Assembly (NCBI GenBank): GCA_021732665.1
Contig: JAKFUL010000038.1
Coordinates: forward strand, 1 to 64,000
Direction: 5' to 3'
DNA: 64,000 nucleotides
Origin: Acetobacteraceae bacterium
GTDB taxonomy: Bacteria; Pseudomonadota; Alphaproteobacteria; Acetobacterales; Acetobacteraceae
Made by a program: the position numbers and the translations under genes. Each line of letters starts with the position of its first letter. Positions within the stretch are counted from its first letter, which is position 1. Below the pieces are notes generated by a model. The model did not search any database. It saw only the letters and a list, made by a program, of their open reading frames with translations, and was not told the DNA's origin. Shown here in pieces: positions 33,399 through 42,386 of the stretch.

Positions 33399-34805
33399 CT
33401 ACTGCGCGGCCCCTGCCTTTTCCGCCCGCGCGCCTTCCGGCGCGACTCCGACGACCCTGGTGCGGGTGCGCAGCGTGACGAACTCCTCGGCAGCCGTGGG
33501 GTGGATACCGATGGTGCGGTCGAAATCCTGCTTGGTGGCACCCATGGCCACGGCGATGCCGATGCCCTGCATGATCTCGGCGGCATCCTCGCCCAGCATA
33601 TGCGCGCCCAGAATCTTCTGGCTGGCCTGGTCGACCACCAGCTTCATGGTGGTCTTGCGGCCGTCCCGCTTGCTCATGGTGTGGCGCATGGGGGTGAAGC
33701 GGGTGAGGTAGATGTCGGTCGGTCCCAGCTTCGCGGCCTCGGCCTCGGTCAGCCCCACCGTGCCGATGGGGGGCGAGGTGAAGACGGCGGTGGGCACGTT
33801 GAGATAGCTGGCCTTTCGCGGGTTCTTGCCGAACAGCGTGTCGGCCAGGGCGTGGCCCACCGCGGTGGCCATGGGCGTGAGGTTCAGCCGGTCGATCACA
33901 TCGCCGATCGCAAAAATATGCGGCTGGCTGGTGGCGTGCTCGTCATCCACGATGACGGCGCCGGCGGCGTTCACGGCCACCCCCGCTTTCTCCAGCCCCA
34001 GCCCCGCGGTGTTGGCGCGCCGCCCCGTGCAGAAGAAGACGGCGTCCACCTCGCGGATGAAATTGCTGGTCAGGCTGATGATGTATTCCTCGCCGGCCTT
34101 GGCGATGCGGGTCGGCATCACGCCCGCATTCATCACGATGCCCTGGGCGCGCATGGCTTCGGGCAACGCCTCGCGGATGTCCTGGTCGAAGCCGGTCAGG
34201 GGCAGGGTGGCGCGATGGAAAACCTCGACCTGGGCGCCCAAGCCCTGGAGCAGGCAGGCGAATTCCAGCGCGATATAGCCGCCGCCGATGATCGCCACGC
34301 GCCTGGGCAGCCCCGGCAGGGTGAACAGGCCATCGGAGATCATGCCGTGCTCGGTGCCGGGGATGTCCAGTTTTGTGGCCTGGCCGCCGGTGGCGATGAC
34401 GATGCGCTCGGCGGTGACGCGGCTTCCGCCGACATCGAGGGTATGGGCATCGATGAAGGTCGCGCGGGCGTCGAACACCTGGCAGCCGGCGCCGAGCAGC
34501 AGCTTGCCGTAGATGCCGGAAAGCCTGTTCACTTCCGTGTCGCGCGCGCCGGCAAGCGTGGCCCAGTTGTGCTGGCCCTTTACCATGCCGGTCCAGCCGA
34601 AGGCCGCGGCGTCCTCCGCCCACATGCCGTATTCGGCCGCCTGAACCATGATCTTCTTCGGCACGCAGCCGACATTGACGCAGGTGCCGCCCCAGAAGCG
34701 CTCCTCGGCCACGCCCACACGGGCGCCGTGGCCGGCGGAGATGCGGGCGAGGCGCACGCCGGCGGAGCCGCCGCCGATCACAAACAGGTCGAAATCATAG
34801 GCCAT
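33399..34805 (-). CDS. gor: glutathione-disulfide reductase
   Basis: The product is 468 residues from the ATG at 34805 (MAYDFDLFVIGGGSAGVRLAR). The FAD motif GGGSAG is followed by the redox-active disulfide WGGTCVNVGCVPKK (Cys42, Cys47), IVIATGGQATKLDIPGTEHG and an NADPH-binding GGGYIALEFACLLQGLGAQVEVFHR. FAIGDVIDRLNLTP and the C-terminal GIHPTAAEEFVTLRTRTR with the catalytic His-Glu pair complete it. The disulfide spacing and sequence match glutathione reductase rather than lipoamide or mercuric reductase. The enzyme keeps glutathione reduced in the cytoplasm. The frame remains open to 35162 into the opposite gene, so the internal ATG is chosen. Confidence 0.93.
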   Translation of the reverse strand: MAYDFDLFVIGGGSAGVRLARISAGHGARVGVAEERFWGGTCVNVGCVPKKIMVQAAEYGMWAEDAAAFGWTGMVKGQHNWATLAGARDTEVNRLSGIYGKLLLGAGCQVFDARATFIDAHTLDVGGSRVTAERIVIATGGQATKLDIPGTEHGMISDGLFTLPGLPRRVAIIGGGYIALEFACLLQGLGAQVEVFHRATLPLTGFDQDIREALPEAMRAQGIVMNAGVMPTRIAKAGEEYIISLTSNFIREVDAVFFCTGRRANTAGLGLEKAGVAVNAAGAVIVDDEHATSQPHIFAIGDVIDRLNLTPMATAVGHALADTLFGKNPRKASYLNVPTAVFTSPPIGTVGLTEAEAAKLGPTDIYLTRFTPMRHTMSKRDGRKTTMKLVVDQASQKILGAHMLGEDAAEIMQGIGIAVAMGATKQDFDRTIGIHPTAAEEFVTLRTRTRVVGVAPEGARAEKAGAAQ

Positions 34806-34936
34806 GCCAGAAACCTTCCTCTGTCCGCCCGAATGTGGTGTCGCCCGCGCGAATTCGCCATGCGGCGGGCGCATAAGCACCTTCCCCATTTGTCCGGAGA
34901 TGGGCAAGCTGCGTGCAACATCGGAGGAAGCGGCAC

Positions 34937-36199
34937 TTGCCGACAGACCACACCCATGCGCCCGGCCTGACAAGCTGGGTGGCCAGCGCCCAGGCGCCCG
35001 GCTGCGATTTCCCCATCCAGAACCTGCCGCTCGGCATCTTCTCCACCCCGGGCAAGGCGCCGCGTGGCGGGGTCGCGATAGGCGACCAGGTTTTCGACAT
35101 TTCAGCCGCCATGGCACATGGCCTGCTGCGCGGGGCGGCGGCCGAGGCCGCTTCCGGCCCATCGTTGCGGCCGCTGATGGAGATGGGCCGCGCCGCCTCG
35201 GCGGAGCTGCGGCACAACCTCTCCGCCCTGCTGGCCGAGGGCGCGCATCCGCATCCCGAGCTGCTGCACCCGCAATCCGCCGTGCAGATGCATCTGCCCA
35301 CCGAGCCGCGCAATTTCTCCGACTTCATGGCGAGCTACGACCATTGCCACCGGCTGGGCGCGGCGCGGGACCCAGCCAACCCGCTGCCACCCGCCTTCCA
35401 CCATCTGCCGGTGGCCTATCATTCCCGTGCCAGCTCGGTGCGCCCATCGGGCATCGATGTACGCCGCCCCTGGGGGCAGTATTTGAAGGACGGCCAGATC
35501 GTCTTCGCCCCCACCGGGGCGATGGATTTCGAGCTGGAGCTGGGCTTCTGGATCGCCGGCGAAAACGCCCAAGGGGAGCCCACGCCGACCAGCCTCTCCG
35601 ACCAGCGCCTCTTCGGCTTCTGCCTGCTGAACGACTGGTCGGTGCGCGATATCCAGCGCTACGAAATGCCGCCGCTCGGCCCCTTCCTGGGCAAGAGTTT
35701 TCACACCTCGGTCTCCCCCTGGGTCGTCACGGCGGAGGCGCTGGCACCCTTCGCCACCCCCCTGCCGCCGCGCGCGGCGGGCGCGCCGCCCTGTCCGCCA
35801 CACCTCACCAGCCACCGCGCCGATGGTCTGGCCATCGCGATGCGCGCCGCGCTGCAGACGCCCGCCATGGCCGCGCCGCACACCATCACCACCGCGCCGT
35901 TCCAGAACATGTACTGGTCGCCGGCGCAGATGGTCGCGCACCACACCTCGAATGGCTGCAACCTGCTGGCGGGCGATCTGCTGGGCAGCGGCACCGTCTC
36001 CGGCCCGGCGGATGGGGCCGAGGCGTGCATCGCGGAAATTCTGCTGCGCGGCCCGATCGCCCTGCCGAATGGCGAGAGCCGCCGCTACCTCGAGGATGGC
36101 GACGCTGTGATCTTCACCGCCAACGCGCAGGCGCCGGGCGCCACCCCGATCGGCTTCGGCGAGTGCCGCGGCACCATCCTCCCAGCCCACAAGGCCTGA
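34937..36199 (+). CDS. fahA: fumarylacetoacetase
   Basis: The product is 420 residues from a TTG at 34937, preceded by GGAGG at 34923-34928 with about 8 bases spacing; a GTG at 34913 is a weaker alternative. Family features include the N-terminal SH3-like domain (FPIQNLPLGIFSTPGKAPRGGVAIGDQ), the catalytic region MASYDHCHRLG, PVAYHSRASSVRPSG, and metal ligands in MDFELELGFWI. NDWSVRDIQRYE, SFHTSVSPWVV and CNLLAGDLLGSGTVSG follow. The enzyme hydrolyses fumarylacetoacetate to fumarate and acetoacetate at the end of tyrosine/homogentisate breakdown. No hmgA or maiA is adjacent. It is followed within 5 bases by a cyclase and then a Bug receptor. Confidence 0.93.
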   Translation: MPTDHTHAPGLTSWVASAQAPGCDFPIQNLPLGIFSTPGKAPRGGVAIGDQVFDISAAMAHGLLRGAAAEAASGPSLRPLMEMGRAASAELRHNLSALLAEGAHPHPELLHPQSAVQMHLPTEPRNFSDFMASYDHCHRLGAARDPANPLPPAFHHLPVAYHSRASSVRPSGIDVRRPWGQYLKDGQIVFAPTGAMDFELELGFWIAGENAQGEPTPTSLSDQRLFGFCLLNDWSVRDIQRYEMPPLGPFLGKSFHTSVSPWVVTAEALAPFATPLPPRAAGAPPCPPHLTSHRADGLAIAMRAALQTPAMAAPHTITTAPFQNMYWSPAQMVAHHTSNGCNLLAGDLLGSGTVSGPADGAEACIAEILLRGPIALPNGESRRYLEDGDAVIFTANAQAPGATPIGFGECRGTILPAHKA

Positions 36200-36204
36200 G
36201 CCCC

Positions 36205-36990
36205 ATGCGACGCATCATCGATATTTCCGTCGCCCTCAAAGCCGGCATCAAATCCGACCCGCCGAACATGCTGCCGGAGATCGAATACATCGATCACCAC
36301 CAATCCGCCCCGCGCATGGCGGAATACATGGGCGTGCAGGTCAGCGACCTGCCGAATGGCGAATACGCGGCGGTGGAGAAGGTGACCATCTCCACCCACA
36401 ACGGCACCCATCTGGATGCGCCCTACCATTACTTCTCGCGCCAGGATGAGGCGCTGATCCCCGGCGGGCGGCCCTCCATGCGCATCGACGAGGTGCCGCT
36501 GGAATGGTGCTTCCAGCCCGGCGTGAAGCTCGATTTCCGGCATCTGCCCGACGGCCACATCGTGCAGCCGGCGGAGGTGGAGGCGGAGTTTCTCCGGATT
36601 GGCCACACCCTCAAGCCGCTGGAAATCGTGCTGATCAACACCCGCGCAGGCAGCCGCTATGGCGAAGATGATTTCATCGATAGCGGCTGCGGCATGGGCC
36701 TGGCCGCCACCATGTGGCTGCTGGAGCGCGGCGTGCGTGTGGTCGGCACCGATGGCTGGTCCTGGGACGCGCCGTTCAGCGCCACCAAACGCCGCATCGA
36801 ACAGGGCGGCGGCCCGTCGCTGATCTGGGAAGGCCACCGCGCCGGCCGGCAGATCGGCTACAGCCACATGGAAAAGCTGAGCAACCTGGAAGCCCTGCCC
36901 GCGAATGGCTTCATGGTCAGCTGCTTCCCAGTGAAAATCCATCGTGCCTCGGCCGGCTGGGTCCGCGCCGTCGCCATCATCGAGGAGTGA
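36205..36990 (+). CDS. cyclase/kynurenine formamidase-like metal hydrolase
   Basis: The product is 261 residues. It belongs to the cyclase family (PF04199-type), with the metal-binding motif HNGTHLDAPYHY (HxGTHxD) at about residues 65-76 and the later TDGWSWDAPFS and YSHMEKLSNLEALP. Relatives include bacterial kynurenine formamidase, isatin hydrolase and polyketide cyclases. The acyl-amide or lactone substrate is not evident. The gene starts 5 bases after the fahA stop and is followed 5 bases later by a Bug receptor, so it is part of a three-gene catabolic operon. Confidence 0.87.
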   Translation: MRRIIDISVALKAGIKSDPPNMLPEIEYIDHHQSAPRMAEYMGVQVSDLPNGEYAAVEKVTISTHNGTHLDAPYHYFSRQDEALIPGGRPSMRIDEVPLEWCFQPGVKLDFRHLPDGHIVQPAEVEAEFLRIGHTLKPLEIVLINTRAGSRYGEDDFIDSGCGMGLAATMWLLERGVRVVGTDGWSWDAPFSATKRRIEQGGGPSLIWEGHRAGRQIGYSHMEKLSNLEALPANGFMVSCFPVKIHRASAGWVRAVAIIEE

Positions 36991-36995
36991 GGACC

Positions 36996-37934
36996 ATGCG
37001 TTTTCTGCTCGCGCTGCTGCTGTTCGCGCTGCCCGCCTCGGCCCAGGAATGGCGCCCCGACGGCGCCATCACCCTGGTCAGCCCTTACTCCCCCGGCGGG
37101 TCGGACGCCTTCATGCGCGCCATCGGCGAATACATGGGCCGCCAGCTTGGCGTGCCTGTGGCCGTGGTGAACCGCGATGGTGGCTCGGGGGTGGTGGGGA
37201 TGCGCTTCATGGCCTCCTCACCCCCCGATGGCCGGACCATCGCGCTGACGCCGATGACCGCGGTGGTGGTGCAACCGCATATGGTGCGCAATCTGGGCCT
37301 GGACCCGAGCTATGTCGCGCCGGTCTGCGGCACCAATGAAAACCATCTGGGCCTGGTGGTGCGCAGCGACAGCCCGATCCGCAACCTGGCCGATCTGCTG
37401 GCCGCCGGGCGCGCGAGAAACCTCAGCTTCGGCAGCGCGGGACCGAATTCGCTGCCCATGCTCGGGGTCTGGCGCATCAGCCGCGCCACGGGGGTGGAGT
37501 TCACCCATATCGCCTTCCGCGGCGACCCGCCGCATCTGAACGAGACGCTGGCGGGGCGGCTGGATTTCTCCACGGCCGTGGTGGCCTCGGCCTCGGAATT
37601 CGTGCTGTCCGACCGGATGCGGCTGATCACCGTCTTCAGCGAGGGCCGGCACCCCGATTTCCCCAACGTGCCGACAGCGCGTGAACAGGGTGTGGATGCG
37701 CTGCAATTCAGCCAGGTCGGCATCTACGCGCCGCGCGGCACGCCCGAGCACATCCTCAACCGGCTGGAAACGCTGTGCCGGGAATCGCTGGAGCAGGAGC
37801 CGGTGCGGCGCATGGCCGCCACCGCGCGCAGCATCATCCGCTACATGAACCGCGCCGATTTCACCGCCATGATCAACAGCGAGTTCGAGGCCTATCGCGG
37901 CATTCTGGCGGCGCTGGGCGTTCAGCCGGAGTGA
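36996..37934 (+). CDS. Bug/TctC-type periplasmic solute-binding protein
   Basis: The product is 312 residues from the ATG at 36996, with GAGTGAGG just upstream. Residues 1-17 are a signal peptide (FLLALLLFALPASAQ). The family hallmark follows in a slightly divergent form, ITLVSPYSPGGSDAFMRAIGEYMGRQLG, then VVNRDGGSGVVGMRFMASSPPDG and FRGDPPHLNETLAGRLDF. The Asp in the PGGSDA loop that contacts the carboxylate is kept. This is the third Bug gene of the window and the most divergent at the N-terminal motif. Its stop codon lies inside a perfect palindrome shared with the convergent RTX gene. Operon position suggests it imports a substrate for the fahA/cyclase pair. Confidence 0.9.
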   Translation: MRFLLALLLFALPASAQEWRPDGAITLVSPYSPGGSDAFMRAIGEYMGRQLGVPVAVVNRDGGSGVVGMRFMASSPPDGRTIALTPMTAVVVQPHMVRNLGLDPSYVAPVCGTNENHLGLVVRSDSPIRNLADLLAAGRARNLSFGSAGPNSLPMLGVWRISRATGVEFTHIAFRGDPPHLNETLAGRLDFSTAVVASASEFVLSDRMRLITVFSEGRHPDFPNVPTAREQGVDALQFSQVGIYAPRGTPEHILNRLETLCRESLEQEPVRRMAATARSIIRYMNRADFTAMINSEFEAYRGILAALGVQPE

Positions 37935-37948
37935 GGCGCCTCACTCCG
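37927..37948. terminator. bidirectional palindromic terminator
   Basis: CGGAGTGAGGC and GCCTCACTCCG form a perfect 22-base palindrome between the convergent Bug and RTX genes. It contains the Bug stop codon and ends 2 bases before the RTX stop. One hairpin would therefore serve both transcripts. Confidence 0.7.
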
Positions 37949-37950
37949 CA

Positions 37951-40900
37951 TCAGACCGTGTAGAGCTGGCTCCAGAATTGCGTGGTGGTGAAGTTCTCGA
38001 TGAACACCCCGCCGCCGGTCAGGCCGAAACCCAGGCTGCTGACGGTGACCACCACGCCGGCCTGATAGTCCACCGCCCAGATGCTTGACCGAGCGACTCC
38101 GGTGGTGGTGAACCAGTCGGCCGTGCCGCCGATGTTCATGTCGTTGATGATGTCATAGACACCGCTCTGGAAATCCAGCGCGTCGAAGACGAAGAAATCC
38201 TGGTCCGCACCGCCATGGAGAACATCCGCGCCCTGGCCGCCGAACAGGCGATCCTCGCCCGCGCCGCCCAGCAATGTCTGGGCGCCGGCATTGCCAACCA
38301 GCGTGTCACCGAAGCCGGTGCCGATGAAGCCTGAGATTCCGGAATAGCTATCCCCCGCCGCATCGCCCGTGTTCAGGCTTGGAAAATCCAGCCGCGCGAC
38401 GATGCCCTGCAAGGCGTCTGCGTAGCTGGCGAAGTCGATGCCGCCACCACCGATCAGGCTGTCCGCCGCCGCGCCGCCCAGCAGCGTGTCATTGCCCGCG
38501 CCGCCATCGAGGGTGTCGTTGCCATCCTCGCCGAGGATGGTGTCATTGCCCGCATTTCCGGCGACGTAGTCGAAGCTGCCGCCGGCGAAGACGATGTTGT
38601 CGCCGGCATCGCCGACAAGGAAGTCGTAGAAATTGCTGCCGACCAGGCCCTCGATACCGGCATAATTGTCTGCCGCCGCGTCGCCGGTGTTCAGGCTGGG
38701 GTAGTCCAGCCGCGCCACCACGCCCAGCAGGGCATCGGCATAGCTGGCGAAGTCGATGCCTTCGCCGCCGATCAGGCTGTCCGCCCCCGCGCCTCCCACC
38801 AGCGTGTCATCGCCCGCGAAGCCATCGAGGGTGTCGTTGCCGCCCTGGCCGAAAATGATGTCGTTGCCCGCATTGCCGGCGACATAGTCAAAGCTCCCGC
38901 CGGCGAAGACGATGTTGTCGCCGGCATCGCCGACGAGGAAGTCGTAGAAATTGCTGCCGATCAAGCCCTCGATACCGGAATAACTGTCTGCCGCCGCGTC
39001 GCCGGTGTTCAGGCTGGGGTAGTCGAGGCGGGCGGTGACGCCGATGGCGGCGTTGGCGTAGCTGGCGAAATCGAAGCCTTCGCCGCCGACCAGGCGGTCG
39101 GCACCCGCGGCCCCCTCCAGCGTGTCGTCGCCGGCATCGCCGATAAGTTCGTTGCCACCTGCATTGCTGCGCAGCTGGTCGGCGAAGCTGGAGCCCCAGA
39201 GCCCCTCGATGCTGTTGAAGCGATCGCCCGCAGCCTCCCCGCCGGTGGCGGTATTGGCGGTCAGGTCGATCACCACCCCGGCGTTGGAATTGCCGTAGAA
39301 GGCTGTGTCAAACTGGGAGCCGCCGTTGAGCGTATCAGCCCCCTCGCCGCCCTCCAGCGTGTCGTTGCTTCCGCCACCACCGATGCTGTCGTTGCCGGCG
39401 CCGCCGATGATCCAGTTCTCGGCATCGTTGCCGCCCAGCGTATCCCCAAACCTGGAGCCGGTGAGCCGATAATAGTAGCTATTCTGGTTGTCGCCGTCGG
39501 CGAAACGGTCGCCCTGGGCGTCGCCGCCGGCACCGACGTCACGGAAGTAGAGGCCCATATTCACCGCTGCCGGCGAGGCGGAGTAATCGATGACGTCGAA
39601 CTCCGTCCAGCCCGCCTGCCAGGCGTCACGGCTATCTGCGAAGAGATCGATCCCGGCCCCGCCAGCCAGTGTGTCGGCGCCGGCGCCGCCGAGGATGGTG
39701 TCGTTCCCGGCACCACCCATGAGGCTGTCATTCCCGCCGCCGCCGTCGATGCTGTCGTTGCCGCCGCCGCCGTCGAGGTAATTGTCAGTGGCGCCGCCGG
39801 TCAACGTGTCGGCGAAGTTACCTGCGATGATGCCCTCGATACCGCCAGAGCCAAAGAAGCTCTCGCTGAAGGTGTCCCCGTTGGCCTCTCCGCCGGTGGC
39901 GGCCTGCCCGGGATAGGTCAAGTCGATCTGCACCGCCGATGCCGAGTTGGCATAGCTCACCAGATCCAAGCCATCGCCACCCAGAAACAGGTCGGCACCC
40001 GCGCCGCCGATCAAGATGTCGTCGCCGTCGCCACCCTCCAGACGGTCATTGTCGGCCCCGCCGGTCAGCAGGTCATTGCCCGCGCCGCCCACCAGAGTGT
40101 CGGCACCCGCACCGCCATCGATGCTGTCATTGCCATCATCGCCGTAGCCACTGTCGTCGCCGCCGCCCAGCGCGATGTTGTCATTGCCGTTGCCGCCGCT
40201 GATGAAGTTAGCGCCCGGATCGCCGCTCAGGGTGTCGTCGAACCCCGAGCCGTAGAGGTACTCGAAACCGGCCAGCACGTCGGTGCCCGCGCCCACCGTG
40301 TTCTGGGCAGTGCCCAGGGCCAGGCTTACCGTGACGCCCGCGGGTGCATTGATGTAGTTGGCGGCGTCGTTGCCGGTGCCGCCATCGAGCGTGTCGTCGC
40401 CGACGCCGCCCTGAATGACGTCATCGCCCACGCCGCCGAAGAGCGCATCATTGCCCGCCCCGCCCAGCAGATCGCCATCCAGGCCGTTGTGGGTGATTGT
40501 GCCGCCGCTCGGCGCCACCACCAACGTCACCGGCACCGCCTGCGCGCTGCTGACGCCGCTGGCACTCGCCACCGTCGCGGAAAGGCTGCGGCTGCCATTG
40601 ACCAGCGGCGTGGTGTTGCTGAAGCTCCACAACCCGGTGTCATCGGTGGTGGCGGTGCCGATCGCCCGGCCATCGGCCAGCACCGTCACCACCAGCCCGG
40701 CCGATGCGGTGCCGCGCAGGGTGAAGCTGGCGCCGCTCTGCTCCTGCAGGGCCACGCCGGTGATGTTGGGCCGCGACGGCGCCGTGCTGGCCGAGAACGA
40801 CACCCAATAGATATCGGGGTTGGTGTAGAGGTCGACCGGGTCAAGGTTGTTGGCCTGGCTCCAGAAGGCGACCGCCTGACCATTGCCGGAAATGCCTGCG

Positions 40901-42093
40901 CCGTAGCTGTCGGAATTGCCCTGCTGGCCGGCGGCGTTGCGCGACAGGATCTCGGTCGTGCCGGTCGTGCGGTCATAGCGGAAGACGTCGTTCACGAAGC
41001 CATTGGTGTCATTGGCGACGAGGTTGGTGGCGTTGCTGGTGTACACGATGTAGCGGCCGTCATCGGAGATGCTGGGCGTGCCGCTGAATCTGTCGCCCTG
41101 GCTGCCATCGGGGGCGCGGGAGATGCGGGTGAGGGCGGTGGTTGCGACCTCGTAGAGATAGATTTCGGTGCTGAAGCCGGTGGTGGCGTCAGCGGTGAGT
41201 TGCTTGGAATCGCTCTGGAAAACCACCCATTTCCCGTCGGCCGAGATGCTGGCGTTGCGGCCGCCGCCGGCGGCCTGCTGCCCGGCGGCATTGTGCGAGA
41301 CCGAGACCGTTTTGTTTGTGCTGACGTCGTACAGGAAGATGCCGCGCGCGCCGTAGTTGCGCTCGCCATCGATGATGTTGCTGGCGAAGCTGTCATAGAC
41401 GACGTAGCGGCCATCGGCCGAGACGGAGGAGTTGGCGCTTTCGCCATCGGGCGTTGCCGAAGGCGTGGGGTCGGTGTCGGCGACCCGGTCATTGTTGCGG
41501 CGCGAGACGAGCGTGGTCAGGCCGGTGAAGGTGTCGCGCAGGAAGATGTCATGGTAGCCGTTGGTGTCGTTCAACAGCCGGGTGGTGCCGCCATTGGTGA
41601 TGTTGGACACCAGATTGTCGGCGCCGCTGGAGAAGGTGATGTAGCGGCCGGTTGCGGATGACGCGGCCTGCCAGGAGTAGCCATTGGCCTGCGACCCGTC
41701 GCCGGTCACCGAAACCCGGATCGTCGTGCCGGTCTGGGTGTCGGTGCGGAAGATGTCGGTAAGGCCGTTGGTGTCATTGGCGATGAGATTGTCGGCCGGG
41801 CTCCAGTAGACGACGTAGCGGCCATCGGCGGAGATCGAAGGGTCGTAGGTGTAGTTGTTGGCCTGGGTGCCGTCGCTCGCGCGGCCGACCAGGGTGGTGA
41901 TTCCGGCCTGGGTGTCGCGGCGGAAGACATCCCAGGTGCCATTGGTGTCGCCGGCCACCAGGTCGGAGGCGTAGCTGTTGAAGACAACGTAGCGGCCATC
42001 CGCCGAAATGCCGGGATGGCCATAGTAATTGCTGTCGGAATTGCCTTGGTCGCCCGCTGGCGTGACAGAAATCAGTCGGATGGAAAAACTCAT
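37951..42093 (-). CDS. large secreted protein: seven-bladed beta-propeller, Ig-like domain and RTX calcium-binding repeats
   Basis: The product is 1380 residues. Residues 1-430 hold seven PD40/TolB-like blades of about 58 residues (for example PGISADGRYVVF, PSISADGRYVVY, ASISADGKWVVF, PSISDDGRYIVY), enough for a closed seven-bladed propeller. Residues 440-535 resemble a bacterial Ig-like domain (SFTLRGTASAGLVVTVLADG). From about 540 to 1320 come many RTX nonapeptides (GGxGxDxLxG type), which bind calcium. There is no N-terminal signal peptide, as expected for a type I secretion substrate. The end (FIENFTTTQFWSQLYTV) fits a C-terminal export signal. No HlyB/HlyD/TolC-type genes are in the window. 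The function is probably adhesive or matrix-related, by inference. Confidence 0.9.
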   Translation of the reverse strand: MSFSIRLISVTPAGDQGNSDSNYYGHPGISADGRYVVFNSYASDLVAGDTNGTWDVFRRDTQAGITTLVGRASDGTQANNYTYDPSISADGRYVVYWSPADNLIANDTNGLTDIFRTDTQTGTTIRVSVTGDGSQANGYSWQAASSATGRYITFSSGADNLVSNITNGGTTRLLNDTNGYHDIFLRDTFTGLTTLVSRRNNDRVADTDPTPSATPDGESANSSVSADGRYVVYDSFASNIIDGERNYGARGIFLYDVSTNKTVSVSHNAAGQQAAGGGRNASISADGKWVVFQSDSKQLTADATTGFSTEIYLYEVATTALTRISRAPDGSQGDRFSGTPSISDDGRYIVYTSNATNLVANDTNGFVNDVFRYDRTTGTTEILSRNAAGQQGNSDSYGAGISGNGQAVAFWSQANNLDPVDLYTNPDIYWVSFSASTAPSRPNITGVALQEQSGASFTLRGTASAGLVVTVLADGRAIGTATTDDTGLWSFSNTTPLVNGSRSLSATVASASGVSSAQAVPVTLVVAPSGGTITHNGLDGDLLGGAGNDALFGGVGDDVIQGGVGDDTLDGGTGNDAANYINAPAGVTVSLALGTAQNTVGAGTDVLAGFEYLYGSGFDDTLSGDPGANFISGGNGNDNIALGGGDDSGYGDDGNDSIDGGAGADTLVGGAGNDLLTGGADNDRLEGGDGDDILIGGAGADLFLGGDGLDLVSYANSASAVQIDLTYPGQAATGGEANGDTFSESFFGSGGIEGIIAGNFADTLTGGATDNYLDGGGGNDSIDGGGGNDSLMGGAGNDTILGGAGADTLAGGAGIDLFADSRDAWQAGWTEFDVIDYSASPAAVNMGLYFRDVGAGGDAQGDRFADGDNQNSYYYRLTGSRFGDTLGGNDAENWIIGGAGNDSIGGGGSNDTLEGGEGADTLNGGSQFDTAFYGNSNAGVVIDLTANTATGGEAAGDRFNSIEGLWGSSFADQLRSNAGGNELIGDAGDDTLEGAAGADRLVGGEGFDFASYANAAIGVTARLDYPSLNTGDAAADSYSGIEGLIGSNFYDFLVGDAGDNIVFAGGSFDYVAGNAGNDIIFGQGGNDTLDGFAGDDTLVGGAGADSLIGGEGIDFASYADALLGVVARLDYPSLNTGDAAADNYAGIEGLVGSNFYDFLVGDAGDNIVFAGGSFDYVAGNAGNDTILGEDGNDTLDGGAGNDTLLGGAAADSLIGGGGIDFASYADALQGIVARLDFPSLNTGDAAGDSYSGISGFIGTGFGDTLVGNAGAQTLLGGAGEDRLFGGQGADVLHGGADQDFFVFDALDFQSGVYDIINDMNIGGTADWFTTTGVARSSIWAVDYQAGVVVTVSSLGFGLTGGGVFIENFTTTQFWSQLYTV
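38340..39060. repeat. 318-bp tandem repeat inside the RTX gene
   Basis: Matching landmarks recur exactly 318 bases apart: the motif GTGTTCAGGCT occurs at 38369, 38687 and 39005. Each unit encodes 106 residues of the pattern FASYADALxGVVARLDYPSL, then GDAGDNIVFAGGSFDYVAG. The two right-hand copies are nearly identical at the DNA level, and the left-hand copy is diverged and incomplete. The period is a whole number of codons, so copy-number change keeps the frame. Confidence 0.85.
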
Positions 42094-42386
42094 GTGCTGC
42101 TGCCCCGGTTATCATTGAAGCCCGTTGCCGAACGGGCCGGTGGCTGTTGCGTAGCTTGAAGATCGGAGCAATGAAATTACCCGAACACTACAAAATCCGG
42201 ACAAAATTCTGTTATCGGCGGTTGAAATTATCCATCAAGATCTGAACCTTGCTAAATAAACAAACCAATATCCGCAGTTATTTGGTAAAACCGAAAGAAA
42301 TGAGGCGGAATCCAACACAAAATGCAACCCATAAATGAAAAATCAATTTATCGTGAAGGCCAGATCCAGTGACGGGTACGTGCCGT
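42094..42386. promoter_or_regulatory. AT-rich upstream region of the RTX gene
   Basis: This 293-base gene-free stretch is strikingly AT-rich against the GC-rich surroundings, especially 42165-42350 (for example TTGCTAAATAAACAAACCAA). It contains the RTX promoter region by position, and CCCGTT-GCCG-AACGGG at about 42121-42136 is a possible operator or leader hairpin. I cannot assign -35/-10 boxes with confidence. Such AT-rich upstream DNA often binds H-NS/MucR-type silencers and can mark acquired genes. Confidence 0.45.

Noticed and set aside
32115-34970. Open frame of 951 codons opposite DAHP synthase and glutathione reductase
   Set aside because: Both minus-strand genes are strong, full-length families; the antisense translation is low complexity.
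38340-39060. CRISPR array
   Set aside because: The repeats are 318 bp, directly adjacent, coding and in frame within the RTX gene.
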